Source: Scedosporium boydii | Taxonomy: Eukaryota; Ascomycota; Sordariomycetes; Microascales; Microascaceae | DNA length: 64,000 bases | NCBI GenBank assembly: GCA_002221725.1 | Contig: NJFT01000095.1 | Location: 1 to 64,000, forward strand | Direction: 5' to 3' | Part shown: positions 47,318 to 59,920 of the stretch, piece by piece | Numbering within the stretch: position 1 is the stretch's first letter | How the letters are laid out: the number at the start of each line of letters is the position of its first letter | Notes under the pieces: generated by a model | Seen by the model: the letters and a program-made list of their open reading frames with translations, nothing else | The model's database searches: none | Told to the model about the DNA's origin: nothing | Made by a program: the position numbers and the translations under genes

Positions 47318-48701
47318 TCAGGATCGAGGTTCACAGACAGTGATGAAAGGAGATATGACACCTTATAAAACGTTAGCATTGCAATTTCTTTTCTATGGTA
47401 ACATTGACATCTTACCGCTTAGAAAGAGCCTTCCCGTCTTTGCATCGTGCACAACAGTGGTAGCACCAGGGAGCGTACCGCCCTCGCCATCCTCCAGGAT
47501 CTTCTCCCAGGAATGCGTTCCATTCTTGGCCTTCCGAACGCGTATCACCGTGGATCGAGGCTTCGAGTTGTACGGGTCCTTGAAAGACTGTAGAATCTCG
47601 ATCCCTTTCGGGAACGCAGCCGCGTAGATGTCGCCCTTGGCATCCACAGCGAGATTGTCCAGGCCGTAATTGATGGGTATGTCCTCTACCTTCTCGAGGT
47701 CGTTGGTCCCTTCCACGATGCGGTAAACTTGAATACCCCCATACATGGAACTAGGAACGTAGATTAATCCGTCATGCTGCGTTAGCCCATTAGGATACTT
47801 GTGACCCTCGGAAACAAGCTTACACCCGCCGCCCACAGTGCAGAAAGCTACATTGCCGGTTCCCAGGAGAGGGGACAGGTGGGATCGTATCCCAACCTTC
47901 TGGAGGCCGTGATCGTTGGTGGCGTAGAATTGTTTGCTGTTTTCGTTATTGGCTAGGGCGATGTTGTTAGGCGTGGCGATGTTTGGATCCGCGACGGTGC
48001 GCAGGTGCGTCATGGTATCAGCATCGCGGCCGCGGACCTGGAATACCTCAATAGTCGAGTTACCACCCGTGACGGACTGATCCGAGGCGATTTTCCCGGT
48101 AGAGTCTAGCGAAGGGCGCATGTTGACAAGGAGCAATTCCACGATGCTCTCCTCATCCCCTTCGCCTTCTTTTCCTTTGCTTGCAACGTCCAGGCCGGCG
48201 ATGCCAGTGAGGTCGAGCAGCCCGTCTCCGGCAGTGCCGACATAGCCAGAGGTCTTGAGAACCTTGTACTTGAAGGACGTTCCCACCGGCGAGTCAATTT
48301 GAAGGGCGATCACGGCATCCTTCTGGGAGCGCCCAGATAAGTTGAAGTGATTATTGCTTGGAAAGAAGGTGGAGTCAGCCCCATCCTTGTTAGGCGTATA
48401 GAGATTGGATGAAACGGGACGGGATGTGCTCTTACCTCGGAAACCAGTGCGTTCGACTCATCACGTCAGAACACGCCAGATAAAGCACTCGAGTCTGCTC
48501 GGATAACCACATATCCTCGCATCCCTGAAGATGGGAGTCACTGTCGATTCGGCGGCACTCATAGGGAAAGTCGGATAAGAGCTGGAACTCCTTTCCAATG
48601 CCTAAGCCCAGCCACACCGGGTCCTTAAGGAAGACTTGGAAGCCAATGGCAAACAGGGCGACGAGAGGCAAGCCGAATGTCGTAAAAGCACCCATATTCA
48701 A
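47318..48701 (-). CDS. Paraoxonase/SMP-30-like beta-propeller protein, three exons
   Basis: Exons are 48701-48436, 48356-47416 and 47361-47318. The introns (GTAAGA...CCAAG, 79 bp; GTAAGA...ATAAG, 54 bp) are in phase and give 416 residues. The short last exon restores LSGVISPFITVCEPRS, the usual end of this group, instead of an early stop. An N-terminal hydrophobic segment (about residues 5-25) is a signal peptide or membrane anchor. Next come FPYECRRI, GCEDMWLSEQTRVLYLACSD and RTHWFPS, then propeller strands ending LDNLAVDAKGDIYAAAFPKG and GATTVVHDAKTGRLFLSG. Members of the arylesterase/paraoxonase and gluconolactonase superfamily are calcium-dependent lactonases or esterases. Substrate and localisation here (secretory pathway) are inferred. 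Confidence 0.8.
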
Positions 48702-51700
48702 GTCAGGGTTTCGGTTTCAAAGAAGGCGTCAGTATGCCGAAAAAATTCACACCCTGGATGCTTCGGATGCTCGAGGAATTAATCCTTGGGCCAACTTTCA
48801 GATAGCGCCTTACATATAAGGCGTAATCTAATGCATGAAGAAATCACACCTCCCCCCATTTGGTCATAAATTATAATGGTCGAAGGACGTCGGGGACTGA
48901 ATGATCAAGGGGAATCTGCATCGCACAATGTCACAAGCAGAGGGGACAGAAGTAATGCGAAACAAGAAATGTGATATTGAGAAGAAAGATAAAAGAACGA
49001 CTCCCGCGGAACAACTCTCAAGATCGAAGGAAACGACTGATCGCCTAAAGCTGAATCCGTCCCTTTCTGAGCTGCGAGCCGAAAAAAAAAAAAAAAAAAA
49101 AAAAAAAAACCGTCTAATTCCCTAGGTTTTCCTTCTTCTATGTTCGTGGGAACCCTTCTCCCCTTATATGCGTGTAAGCGAGGTTCAGATGTCTGACTTC
49201 GTATACTCTGCCGTCACTGCCTTACAATATCAAAGGCCAACCTTTTAACAGTTTATCAGCACCTTACACCAGGTCATCAGCTATGGCCACTCCTGGACGG
49301 GAGGCCCAATTTTCCGCCTGATAGATCGCTATGGTGACATCGGTAGCGGTTATAGAATAACGTGGTGCCGCGATCGGGTGTGTCCCAGTTGTTACGAATT
49401 GTACGAAATCCCGCGTGATCTCAACCTCCTGTTCCAGATGTCTTTGCCTCGATGTTCACGAATGGGGATCGGCGGAAGGGCAGGGATTTGGTGAACTGGA
49501 AACGGGACTGAATGTCTGTGGGTCTTTCGGTAGGGCTCGAAGTCGATAAGCTCGGACAGAGGGGATGAAGGGGAGGAAGAATGGGGAACTGAGAAGGGAG
49601 ATTGGGAAGAGGAGTGAGCGGGAAGACAAAAGATAAAGGTGAGCCAATGGTGGCTTACTCCGAGAACACAGGACATCTATACAGCTTCCAAAAGACTCCC
49701 CATTCTCGACATCAACTCACCAAATACTTGACAGTTATCCAGTGAAAACTCTTGGCTGCCTCGCGTGAAGGCCAATCCGTCGGATGTTAGTCCACACGCG
49801 TGAGAACTTGGAGACAAGAAAAACGTCATCCTCGAAATGCCACCCATCACGACTCCGCAGGGTCCTTGAATCCTTCCTCGATCCAGACTCTCTGCAGTCT
49901 AGCCCTCTTGCGCTCTGACGGTTGATCCCTGTTATTGCTACCAGAAACCCGCATGCTAACCACATCCTGGTTCTCCACGGCTGATTGGCGAGCGGCTTCG
50001 TAGTGCCAACGTCTATGAAGAGGCTACGTCCTGAGACTATCGAAACTGACCTCCTCAAAGTAAGATCTAGCCCAGATAGGTAATATGGGAAATGTGGGTT
50101 ACGAATGCATCATTGCAGGTGCGTTGCATTGGAGCCCCGAGCCAGGTTTAGGGTGCATCTTACATGGCATGGCAGCGTCGACACCGAGACTTAACGGCAC
50201 GGTCCCAAGGTAAGCCATGCACAGGTTGAAGAATGATCTACATATATGTACGGAGTAGACACTAGACCCCGCAGTTCAATGTTCAAGTTAGGGTCCTCCT
50301 TCAATGTTCTTTATTCCCTAGCCTAAGGCTCGGGCCAAGACAAATCCCCCATTCTGGAGTCCACCGATCCGCGATAATGGTCAACCAAAGCGCGAAGTCC
50401 CATATCATTCCATGAATATCACTTGGTTTGCGGGACCAACCTGCCTAGTCTCAATATCGAGTACTTCGTAGAGAATACCGTAGATAGCTACGCTTCGACA
50501 TCAAGTCAGGAAGGAAATTAGCTTCGAATTGTCTGCATAAGCTCATAGAGCTCTATCACAAATGTGGTGTAGCGCGACGAACGGAATACTCCTCGACTAG
50601 GGAAGAGGGGCATCGATCGTTCTAGACCACGACAATCCGACATCATTCCTACGAAGTAGCCGATAGAGAGGAAGAGGAGGTTCACTAACATGTGCCCTCG
50701 AGCACTCATCTCCGAGCGCACCTAGCACATAAATGGGTGGCTAGAGCCTGCGCGACGCTGCATTTGGCTAGGTGATTCGCAATGGAAATCCCCTCTTTGT
50801 ATCTTCGGCCCCCAACTGGCCAGAAAAGATATTGATAGTTTAAAGCCTCATCGAGATGGTGATGTTACCTTCATTTCTTCTTGCCTAGCTAGTTACCAAG
50901 GAGGAAGCGGGGAAGGAATCCCACGTGGCTTGGTCCCTTCGAGGTCCATCGGAATGCACGAGAAGCAGGGGCAGGGATCCCATTCAATCCCTTTCCGTGC
51001 TCCAACTTCATCGGCTCCTACTCACCTTCGCGGTGTCGCCCTTGACGACGAGTGACGGAAACGGGCGTCGGGGATCGTCGATGGATCTTGGCGGCTTCGG
51101 CGACTGCTTGATGGCGCCCGTTTTGCAGAGCTTGGACTGTTCCTTCGGAGCTTCCAGAGCAACGCGAGAATTCCGCTGCATTGGCGCAATTTGCTTTCGC
51201 TCCACAGTATGATCCGATTCCACTTCCGGGCCATTCCCGATTTAGCACAGCCCTGGCAAGCCTTTGATCCCTGACAGTTCCACCCCCTCGGCGCCCCTGC
51301 CCAATTGGAGCCGTCGCATTTGTCGTACCACCAATCCTGTGACGGCTCCCGCCTTCCACGAAGCTCCATCGCCAGGCAGCTGAACACGGACGTCGGGGAA
51401 AGCCGGTATTAAGCACGGTGGAGTGCGACCACGCCATGGGCTCATGGAATCAGCCCATGGCCAGAGCGAGCACGATATTTTGCGAGAATTCCTGCAGGGA
51501 GGATCGGGATGGAGGGAGTGACGTAGAAGCCGGAAATGGGGACTGCGTATTAAAAGAGAAGCATGGGGCCTATGTTTGCTGGTGGGTTTTTGAATTTTTT
51601 CGATGGAATAGCAGTTGAGATTTTCGCTTTGGATTTGGATCGACGTCCCAAGACGCTCTTTGTTTGTAATCCACTTCTTCGAACCGTGAACGATTTACCA

Positions 51701-51817
51701 CTTTTTCTCTCGACAACTGGATCTGAAGTGGCATTTTCTACGTCACGCCCCAAAAAACCTTCGCTCATTTGCACAATCACACATCGTCAACCCCGCGAAC
51801 TCGCAGTTTAAAGCATC
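48702..51817. other. Gene-poor 3.1-kb stretch
   Basis: A28 run at 49082-49109. Overlapping GC-rich frames on both strands at 51018-51445 reach 139 codons but show no family signature, splice pattern or signal peptide. No supported gene. Confidence 0.45.
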
Positions 51818-52770
51818 ATGGCAAACAACGGCAACCCCCCGCCGATGGCACCCAAGGAGGCCACCGCCAAACCTCACACCCGCACTCGCCACATCAACCA
51901 CATTGATCGTCAAGATCTCTACACCGACCTCGAGGCCAGGATTCGCTATCTCCACAGCTTCCTCGATTTCAACAGTGGTGAGTCTCTAACAACCCCCTCC
52001 CCCCCGGGACAAATCTTTCTCGCTGCATATTCTAACAAATATCTCGTCGCGTCATAGCCGATATCGAGGCCCTCATTACCGGCTCGAAATACGTCAAGGC
52101 TCTCATCCCCGCCGTCGTCAACATCGTCTACAACAAACTCCTGTCTTACGACATCACAGCCCGCGCATTCACAACGCGAAGCACGAGTTTCGAAGGTCCT
52201 CTCGATGAACAGCCCGATGAGAACAGCCCCCAGATTCTCCACAGGAAAATGTTCCTGAGGGCGTATCTAAGCAAGCTCTGCACAGACCCGTCGAGGATGG
52301 AGTTCTGGGAATACCTCGACAAAGTTGGGTACGTGCAAACCCTTTTCCTACCCTCATTTAATTATTTCACCATAATTTTCTATTATAAACAGATACTGAT
52401 CCCTCTTAGCATGATGCATGTCGGTCTTGGTCGCGCCCACCCCCTTCACGTCGAGTACATCCACCTCGGCGCCTGCCTCTCCTTTATCCAAGACATTCTC
52501 ACCGAGGCGATTCTCTGCCACCCCCGCCTTCACCTCCAACGCAAGATCGCCCTCGTCAAGGCCATCGGCAAGGTCATCTGGATCCAGAACGATCTCATGG
52601 CCAAGTGGCACGTCAAGGACGGCGAGGAGTTCATCCAGGAGAACGCCGAGATCGTCATCGAAAAGGAAGGCTACCTGCACGGAAAGAAGATGCTCGACGA
52701 GGATGATATGGCTGAACCGGTCGGAGCGCCGACCACGTGTCCATTCAGTGGGATGGCGAAGCCCATGTAA
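51818..52770 (+). CDS. Protoglobin-domain protein, three exons
   Basis: Exons are 51818-51977, 52058-52328 and 52410-52770. Two introns (GTGAGT...CATAG, 80 bp; GTACGT...CTTAG, 81 bp) are in phase and give 263 residues. After a 20-residue polar leader come HIDRQDLYTDLEARIRYLHSFLDF, YVKALIPAVVNIVYNKLL, ARAFTTRSTSFEG and RKMFLRAYLSKL. Next is KVGMMHVGLGRAHPLHVEYIHLGACLSFIQDIL, the haem-pocket part of fungal protoglobins with several candidate proximal His. The rest is helical, with a C-terminal tail ending CPFSGMAKPM. Protoglobins bind haem and small gases (O2, CO, NO). No signal peptide. The gene converges on nrtA, only about 340 bp away, which suggests but does not prove a link to nitrate/nitric oxide metabolism. 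I saw no TCCGCGGA or GATA site in 51541-51817. Confidence 0.87.
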
Positions 52771-53106
52771 GGGCTGAGGGTGGCTGGTAATAACCGGCCT
52801 GCTGCGTAGGCACCGAGCGCGCAAGCACCGGCGTAATTATAGACTGCATTGCGGTGAGGGGGCGGTTTGCCCTCCTCACTTTTTTTTCGGTGTTGCATCC
52901 ATGGCGTACGGCGTTTGATGAGGTTGGACTACCACGACATCGTTTGCGATAGCATCTCCCAATAAGAACTTTCATGTATTGATATCCCCCGGTTTACTCG
53001 TTAGTGAGTTTCATACATCTCCATGAGCATGCCCTGCCTTCCTAATTTGCATACTTCGTGATATCTGTCACTCCTAGACCGACCCGAATGGAGTTCGGTA
53101 TGGGCA
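52771..53106. other. Convergent spacer between protoglobin and nrtA
   Basis: A 336-bp 3' spacer. No gene seen. Confidence 0.5.
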
Positions 53107-54881
53107 TCAATATTCCTTTGGCACTGGGGGAATCCATGCCGTCGCGAGGTTGACCACGATGCTAATGACACCGAGAATCCACAGAGACGTGTGGTATGCC
53201 TTTCCAAAATGCCGAAAGATGACAGCAAATATAACCCCGCCCAAGTTTCCAGTGGCTCCAACAAGGCCTGAAAGTACACCTAAATACGTTATCTACGTAT
53301 TAGCAGGACGTCGTTGACCGGAAGGACTTTGACAACATACCGTTCGATGAAGGGAAAACGTGCGGCACAACTGCAAAGCTAGCTCCGTTCGACGCATCCA
53401 TGAAGAACGCGAGGCCTGCGACGAGGCCGAACATAGTCGGCTGGTGATGAGGGTCCGACAGGCCAATGGCAAGCTGGAAGACACCCATGACGACACCCAG
53501 AAAGCACAGCCAGAGCTTCTTGCACCAAACAGATTGGGTGTACTTGTAAATGATGTCACCGATAATGCCTCCGGCAGGTCGAAAGAGGACATTGAGCAGA
53601 CCGAACATAGCCGCCCAACGGCCAGAAAGGGTTTGGCCGAGGTGAGGGAAGTTTTTATAGTAATACGATCCGATGATAGAGTTAATCGCCAGCTCCCCAC
53701 CTGCAGTTCTGCGTTAGCATATGACAACAAGGTCATCCGGACCGATTAAGAGCTCACCAAAAGAACAGGCGTAAGGGGCCGCCAGCGCCAGAGCCTGTAG
53801 TGAGAAGACTACCTGGAGGGTTTTGCGGAAACTAGGAGCAGCAACCAACTCCCCTCTCGGCAGATCAATTTCAGTGATACGTGCCCGGTGAATAGATTCG
53901 GCTGGTGACTTTTCAGGATCCTTGTCTTTCTCTTTGGACTCCCCTGGGTGTAGAGTGGCCGCCTCGGAAGGAGGGGTTAGAGGAAGGCCTTCAATGACGA
54001 GGTGACGGTCGGACCACTTCCCAGTCGGGGTATCATCGCAGAGGAGAAGCATTCCTGCGGCGGTCGCGGTAACAATAACGAATGGAAGTACGAAGGCGAC
54101 CCTCCAAGCCACATGAGGAGTAAGGCCCTGGGAATGGACAAGGGCATCAAACAAGGCAGGCATGACGAAGCTTAGCCTCAAGTCAGCGATGCGGTGACAG
54201 AACAATAGAGCGAAAGAGTCAACTCACTAGGTTATTCCACCTCCAGCGTTACCCCAACCTCCCGCAAGTGCGTTGGCAGTCCCAACGACATTCTTGTCGA
54301 AGAAGCCGGTGCACCAGACCTGGCATGGGACGAACGTTCCACCCAAGATACCAACAAAAAAACGAATTGCGATTAGGCCCATAGGATTCTTCACGGTCGT
54401 AGCCAGGGCTGTGGGAACAGCGCCGCACAGCAGGAGACCGGCGAAGACGTAACGCGGTCCATATCGGTCGCAAAGAGGACCGGCGACAAAGCGGACAAGA
54501 AACCTGAGCATTCAATATCGTTAGGGCCTAAGTTTGAGATATCAATGCTTCCTTGGACGAAACGTACGTTGCGAGAAGTGCCACAATGTTGGAATTGGCA
54601 ACGTCAGCCTGGGTCATTTTCAAGTCCTCGCGTATGCTAATGGTCAACTACAAATCGATATCAGAATCTATCAACCCCCTCAGTGAAAGAATTGAAGAAC
54701 CACGTACCAATGGTGGAAAGGCATACCAGGATAGGAATGCCACCATGAATCCTAGCCATGAAAAGAAGAAGACGCGTCCATAGCGGTCAATCGGATTGAA
54801 AACCGGGACCGATCTTGCTTTGAGAGTAATGGGATTCACCTCTGGAGACCTGACGAGGTAGCGGAGCTTAGTCGACAACAT
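53107..54881 (-). CDS. nrtA: Nitrate/nitrite transporter (NNP family, MFS), six exons
   Basis: Exons are 54881-54708, 54647-54568, 54503-54228, 54170-53758, 53700-53341 and 53279-53107; all phases agree, giving 491 residues. Twelve hydrophobic segments are expected. The N-terminal cytosolic part is followed by [21 protein letters not shown] (TM1). The MFS loop motif lies at [11 protein letters not shown], and the two nitrate signatures are [13 protein letters not shown] and [12 protein letters not shown] long polar loop ([12 protein letters not shown] region) between TM6 and TM7 is typical of fungal NrtA/CrnA. The protein brings nitrate (and nitrite) across the plasma membrane with protons. 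It is the first gene of a nitrate cluster with niiA and niaD. A 16-bp palindrome with TCCGCGGA lies about 400 bp upstream. Confidence 0.96.
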
Positions 54882-56051
54882 TGCGTCCAGTAAGTACGAT
54901 AATGGCCGGCAAAATCAGAATATGTGAGAAACCAAGCTGACGTATCGTTTCGAATACTGCTAAGGCTGGTGAATTTGTTTTAGAAAATATAATTTCGTTG
55001 CCAGAGCCGGCTTTGATGCGGGTGAAGCCATGGAGAAATATAGCAGATCGTCCTTCATAGCGAAAGCGATGTATGCCCGTTTTCCTTACTTCGGGGCAGT
55101 ATTCAACATTGGTTCGAGATAGTGATATCTTCAATCGCGACGGGCGTCAGAGCCATTCAACCCTGCGTACTGCAACTTCACACCAATACCGAGTAAGCAA
55201 GAAAACCTGCTATGGCCGCCAAGGTTGCTGATAGCGATTGCTGAGACTTCCTAGACCTGGCGAAAAGAGCATCTCCAGAGCATCTCCGCGGAGATGGGCT
55301 TTTCGCGCGTTATAATATTAAAAAAAAGGCCTTATCTGGAGGACGGAAGCAACTGTTATCTCGCGTAGGAAGAACAAGGTTGAGGAGCGCCCGTTCAGGG
55401 TTGAGGTGTGGGGAAGATAAGAGGTTAGGCACCCCGGCAGTATCGGCTGGTCGATAAGCTTCGCCGCCGAGCCTACGCAAAGAGATCTAGGTGAGACGCA
55501 GGCGGGTCATGGGCTTATTGAAGGGCCAAACTACGTGTCACCTTTGCCCATACGGATCTGTATCGCTCGGGACGGGACAAGGAGGCCAGCGAGAGGGAAA
55601 TTGCTATCACCGAATGAGGTTGCCCGCCTTATCTCGGTGTTGATGTCATGTGACTCTCACACTCTTCTCGCACATGTACTTCGTCTGCGTAGTGAGATCA
55701 GATCGTCAACTCGCATAAAAAATAAATAGGGCATGTATGCGTCTTTGCCAATCGGGCGCGTGGAAAACGCATTGGAGGGCAAGAATTAATTTGAATCAAG
55801 GGGCACTCTACACATGAAGATAAGACCCCCACGCACTTCGGCCGCCAGTGTTCGGAAGTTCGGAAGCGGGATCGTCTCGTCCCGTCCCATCAAATGTGAT
55901 CGGTCGCCTTCTCACCGGTCCGGAAATATTAACAATGTGGCCGGGGCCGATTGGCACTTTTGTTTCAAGTAATGAACAGTATTGAACAAGGACATATACG
56001 TCGGTCCAGCTGCAAACTTAATAACTTGCTCATGTTACACGTACACATTGA
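54882..56051. promoter_or_regulatory. nrtA upstream region with NirA/NIT4-type palindrome and GATA sites
   Basis: The 16-bp perfect palindrome CATCTCCGCGGAGATG (55281-55296) contains TCCGCGGA, the site type bound by the nitrate regulators NIT4 (Neurospora) and NirA (CTCCGHGG, Aspergillus). GATA motifs on either strand occur near 54897, 55332, 55355, 55415, 55455, 55629 and 55820, which are candidate sites for the nitrogen GATA factor AreA/NIT2. The stretch also contains the niiA 3' end. No gene seen. Confidence 0.8.
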
Positions 56052-59000
56052 TCACCAGCTGAGGGATAGAGTAGACACGGCCGGCTTCCGTACTTCCCGG
56101 GGCTTCCTGCCCCTCCGCCCTTTCCCGCAGTCGCCTAGTTTCTGATCCAGTCTCTCAAATGGGGCGCAGCTTTCCTGCTTGGTCGTCTTCCACCTCGACG
56201 TTCCCAGGAGTGCATCCAGTTCATCAACAGGAGGAAGTTTAACGTAGACCCATCCATCGTCCCTCCCCTCAACGGGGAAGGTCGCAATGTTCATAGAGTC
56301 ATCGTTTGAGCAACGTCCAACTTCCTCACCATTCAACTCAAAGTTTCGTTTATGATACGGGCATGACACCCAGTATTTCCCGTTATCCTCACCAACGAGG
56401 CCATCGGAAAGAATAAAGGCTCGCTTGTGAGGACACATTTGCTGGGATGCGTAGTAGCCACCCTTGACCTTGAATATCGCCAGTTGGGTGTCCCCACGCT
56501 TCACCTGCGCTGAGGGGAAGTTGTCAAAGTGATTCGCTTGAATGAGAGGTTGCCATGATAAGCTTGACCATTGATGAGTCTTGAAGTCCTCGCCGGCTGG
56601 CTGGCTTGACCAATATGTGGGCCGTTCTTGATCCCTCTCGGTTATGATCTCGACAGTCTCAACCTCCTCGTCCGTGTTGTCAAACTGCCGGAATACCTTT
56701 TGTCGCTCTGGGTCATTGAGGATTTCAGTCCACTCACAGAAATAACTGCCGACAAGGTCTTGCATTTGTTTCTCCATATGCAACCCGATGCCGAGCTTGT
56801 CATCGACGACTACTTCGCGAAGATAGCCAATGCCGCCTGGCAAGTTTTCGATCCACCGAGCAGTCCGCTGGAGCCGATCTGCCGTACGAATGTAAAATAT
56901 GATGTATCGATCTAGGAGAGGGATAACATCTTCCGGCGGCACGTCTTTTGCCAATAGCTCGGCATGTCGGGGGGTAGCACCCCCATTGCCACCGACGAAT
57001 ATGTTGAACCCCTTCTCGGTTGCAATGAGGCCGAAACTATATGGCAGTGTTAGTACTATGTAAATGAAGGGATGGATTTTGGGATTTTGTCGAAGCGAGC
57101 TTACTCTTTGCTTTGGGCCTCAGCGCATTCTCGAACACAGCCGGAGACACCACCCTTTAGTTTGTGAGGTGCACGTATGCCCTTGTATCGTTCCTCGACA
57201 CGAATGGCCATTCCGACGCTGTCGCCAATCCCATACCGGCACCAAGTCGATCCCACGCAACTCTACTGACAAGTTAGCGGGAAGCCCAATATCGAGGTGA
57301 CGAATCAAGTCACTTGCCTTGACGGTTCTCAATGATTTTGCATAAGCATGACCACTTTCCATTCCGGCCCCGACCAGCTCTCCCCAGATCCCCAACAAAT
57401 CTTTCTTTTTGGCGCCAAAGAGATCTATCCGTTGGCCACCCGTAATCTTACAGTAGAGGTTGTGCTTTTCGGCGACCTTGCCAATGGTGATGAGCTGGGC
57501 CGGGGTAATCTCGCCTCCGGGAATACGCGGGACGACGGAAAACGTGCCGTTCCGTTGGATATTGGCCAAAAACCGGTCGTTCGTATCTTGGAGATGATGC
57601 TGCCGCTTCGACATGACGTGCTCATTAAATAGACTCGCCAAAATCGACGCAACTGTTGGTTTGCAAACCTCACAGCCGAGAGAGCCGGGGTTGTTCCCTG
57701 CCTCTTGCATAACGGCCTCGAAGGTTTCGATCTGCTTCACCGCGATGATATTGTACAAATCCACTCTCGAGTAAGGAAAGTGCTGGCATACTGGTAGTCG
57801 CCCGTTATTAATAGCCCAATTCAATCCAATTAATCTTTGCTTTGGGGAGGGGGGCCGACACTCACAGTGGTTTGAGACTTCCCGTCCTAAATCTTTCAGA
57901 GTTTTATTGACGATGCTCTGCACCAACGGAAGGCAGCCACCACATCCAGTGCCTGCTTTAGTGCAAGACTTGACGTCGGCAAGGTTCTTGCAGTCGCCAG
58001 ATTGGACCGCTTGGACAATATCACCCTTGGTCACGTTATAGCAGGAGCAGACTTGGGTATCATCAGGGCTATCTTGACGTTAGCAGTTGTCTCTACCGGT
58101 AGTAAAATGGGAACAGTTATGAACTCACAGATCGGACCCATCGGGATCTGTGTCCGTTTTGGCTCCTAATATGAACTGGCTAGGCGGGACCTCGAGCGGA
58201 GTACGATTTCGTACCATTTGGGCGAGCTTTGCATAGTCGATCGTGTCCCCAATCATCATCCCACCAACTAGATACTTGCCATCGAGCGTAAACAGGTACT
58301 TTTTGTAGACGGCACTGAAGGGATCCTTGTATGTCAGCGCCTTTACTGGCGGCGCTCCACGGCCATCGTCATCGAGTTCTTCTCCTGGGACTGTTCGCCT
58401 TAGACCGTTAGGAAAGCTGGGACCATCTCGGTCGGCGAAGAAGTCTCCAAAGCTGGCGACGTCTATCCCGAGCAGTTTCAGTTTCGTGCTTGGGTCAATG
58501 CGGGTGAATTTTCGCGGCTGTTGGAAGCGACCTTCTGTAAGGTTGAAGGAGAGAATATCGGCCATCTCGACCCCGGGGGCAATGATGCCGAAGGTCTGGT
58601 CTTTCCAACACGAACAATCGCCAATCGCGTAAATGTCGCGAACAGACGTTTGCAGACTAAACATTCGAATTAGCATGGAAAGGTGTGGGTTGTGGGTTGT
58701 TTTTTTTTTCCACGAAGTTGCTTACTCTTCACCAACGACGAAGCCACCGGTCCTCGGACCGATCAAGATGCCGGCACTATCCGCGAGCTCGTCTCGAGGT
58801 CTCACACCGATCTACATGGATCAGGAATATTGTCAGTACTGACTAGGTATTTCTTACCTCAACATGAAGGAATAGAGATCTTACCGCAAAGCAAACACAG
58901 CTGCAGTCCAGCTTCTCACCGTCCTCAAAAGTGACGCCAGTGACATGGTTAAAGCCGTCAACATCAACAGCTGCGATTCGCTTCTTGTGCTTAACTTCGA

Positions 59001-59920
59001 GACCAAGCTCGCGTACCTTTTCCGTGACCAAGTGGCCAGCATCTGCGTCTAATTGCCTCGCCAGTAGATATTCGTTTCGATCAATAATCTTCACGGATGA
59101 GAAGGCGTCGAGATCCATCATGGCTTTTGCGGCTTCAAGGCCAAGCAGGCCACCCCCGACCGCGACGCTTACGGAACCTTTATTGCGCGTCGAGAAGTCG
59201 ATTAAGGCTTCCAAGTCCGCAATCGTTCGGTACACAAACACGCCTTTGGCATCGTATCCTGGCGTATATTTTGGCAATACTGCATCTGAACCGGTCGCTA
59301 GAACCAAGATATCGTAGGGGATCACGTCGCCATTGGCAGTAGAGATGCATTTGGTCTCGGGGATAATCGCTGTTACTCGGGTGTTAAGGTGGTAGCTCAA
59401 CCAGCCATCCTCGAAGGACGAATACTTGTAGGGGAGGTTAGCGAGTGCTTCGTATTGACGATACAGAGGTGGTATAATATCTTCGTACCCATTCCCGCGG
59501 GTTAAGATAGAGATTTTCTATCACGCGGTGGTCAAAAAATGTTGACAAGCCCACCCGGTTATACGCTAGGTGAGACTCTTCTCCCACGACAGTAATATCG
59601 TATTCTCGCCGCTTCGCATCAAGCTTTATCAATTTCTCTCTGTTTAATTTTCGTGTTGTTAGACCTTTCCAATGAGGCTCATCCTCGAATCATTACGAGA
59701 CTTACATGAAAGCCATGGCTACCATGCCCAGTCCCACTACCACCAGGCGTTTTCTTCGGCATCGATTAGCCTTGTTTCCCAACAACCCATTCATTTCGTC
59801 TATCCTTCGGCCCTTCATTGACTCAATTCTATGTTCGCCGTTCGTGTGGGAGGTGGTGGTATACTCGTCACCGTTTCTGGTGGCGTGGCCGTTTTGCACG
59901 GAGCCATTCGTAACCTCCAT
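56052..59920 (-). CDS. niiA: Assimilatory nitrite reductase [NAD(P)H], nine exons
   Basis: Exons are 59920-59706, 59639-59489, 59424-58885, 58811-58726, 58656-58129, 58068-57866, 57790-57318, 57262-57105 and 57036-56052, giving 1112 residues, the normal size. Domains in order: a variable polar leader, FAD/NAD(P)H-binding domain ([40 protein letters not shown]), a BFD-like [2Fe-2S] part ([11 protein letters not shown] ... TGCGGC), and ferredoxin-like and sirohaem/[4Fe-4S] domains with C-x5-C ([11 protein letters not shown]) and C-x3-C ([10 protein letters not shown]). A C-terminal Rieske-type domain follows (MCPHKRAF ... [10 protein letters not shown]). The enzyme reduces nitrite to ammonium with six electrons from NAD(P)H in the cytosol. 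Intron 7 (57263-57317, 55 bp) begins GCAAGT and ends GTAG, a GC-AG intron with a GCTAAC branch site. Intron 6 (75 bp) has no in-frame stop. Confidence 0.97.
57263..57317 (-). other. GC-AG intron in niiA
   Basis: Reads GCAAGT at the 5' end, GCTAAC near the 3' end and CAGTAG at the acceptor. It joins TVK directly to [11 protein letters not shown], which contains two iron-sulfur/sirohaem Cys. No GT donor nearby gives this conserved junction. Confidence 0.85.

Noticed and set aside
51018..51445. Overlapping frames on both strands up to 139 codons, one Cys-rich
   Set aside because: GC-rich DNA opens all frames. No signal peptide, start context or family pattern.
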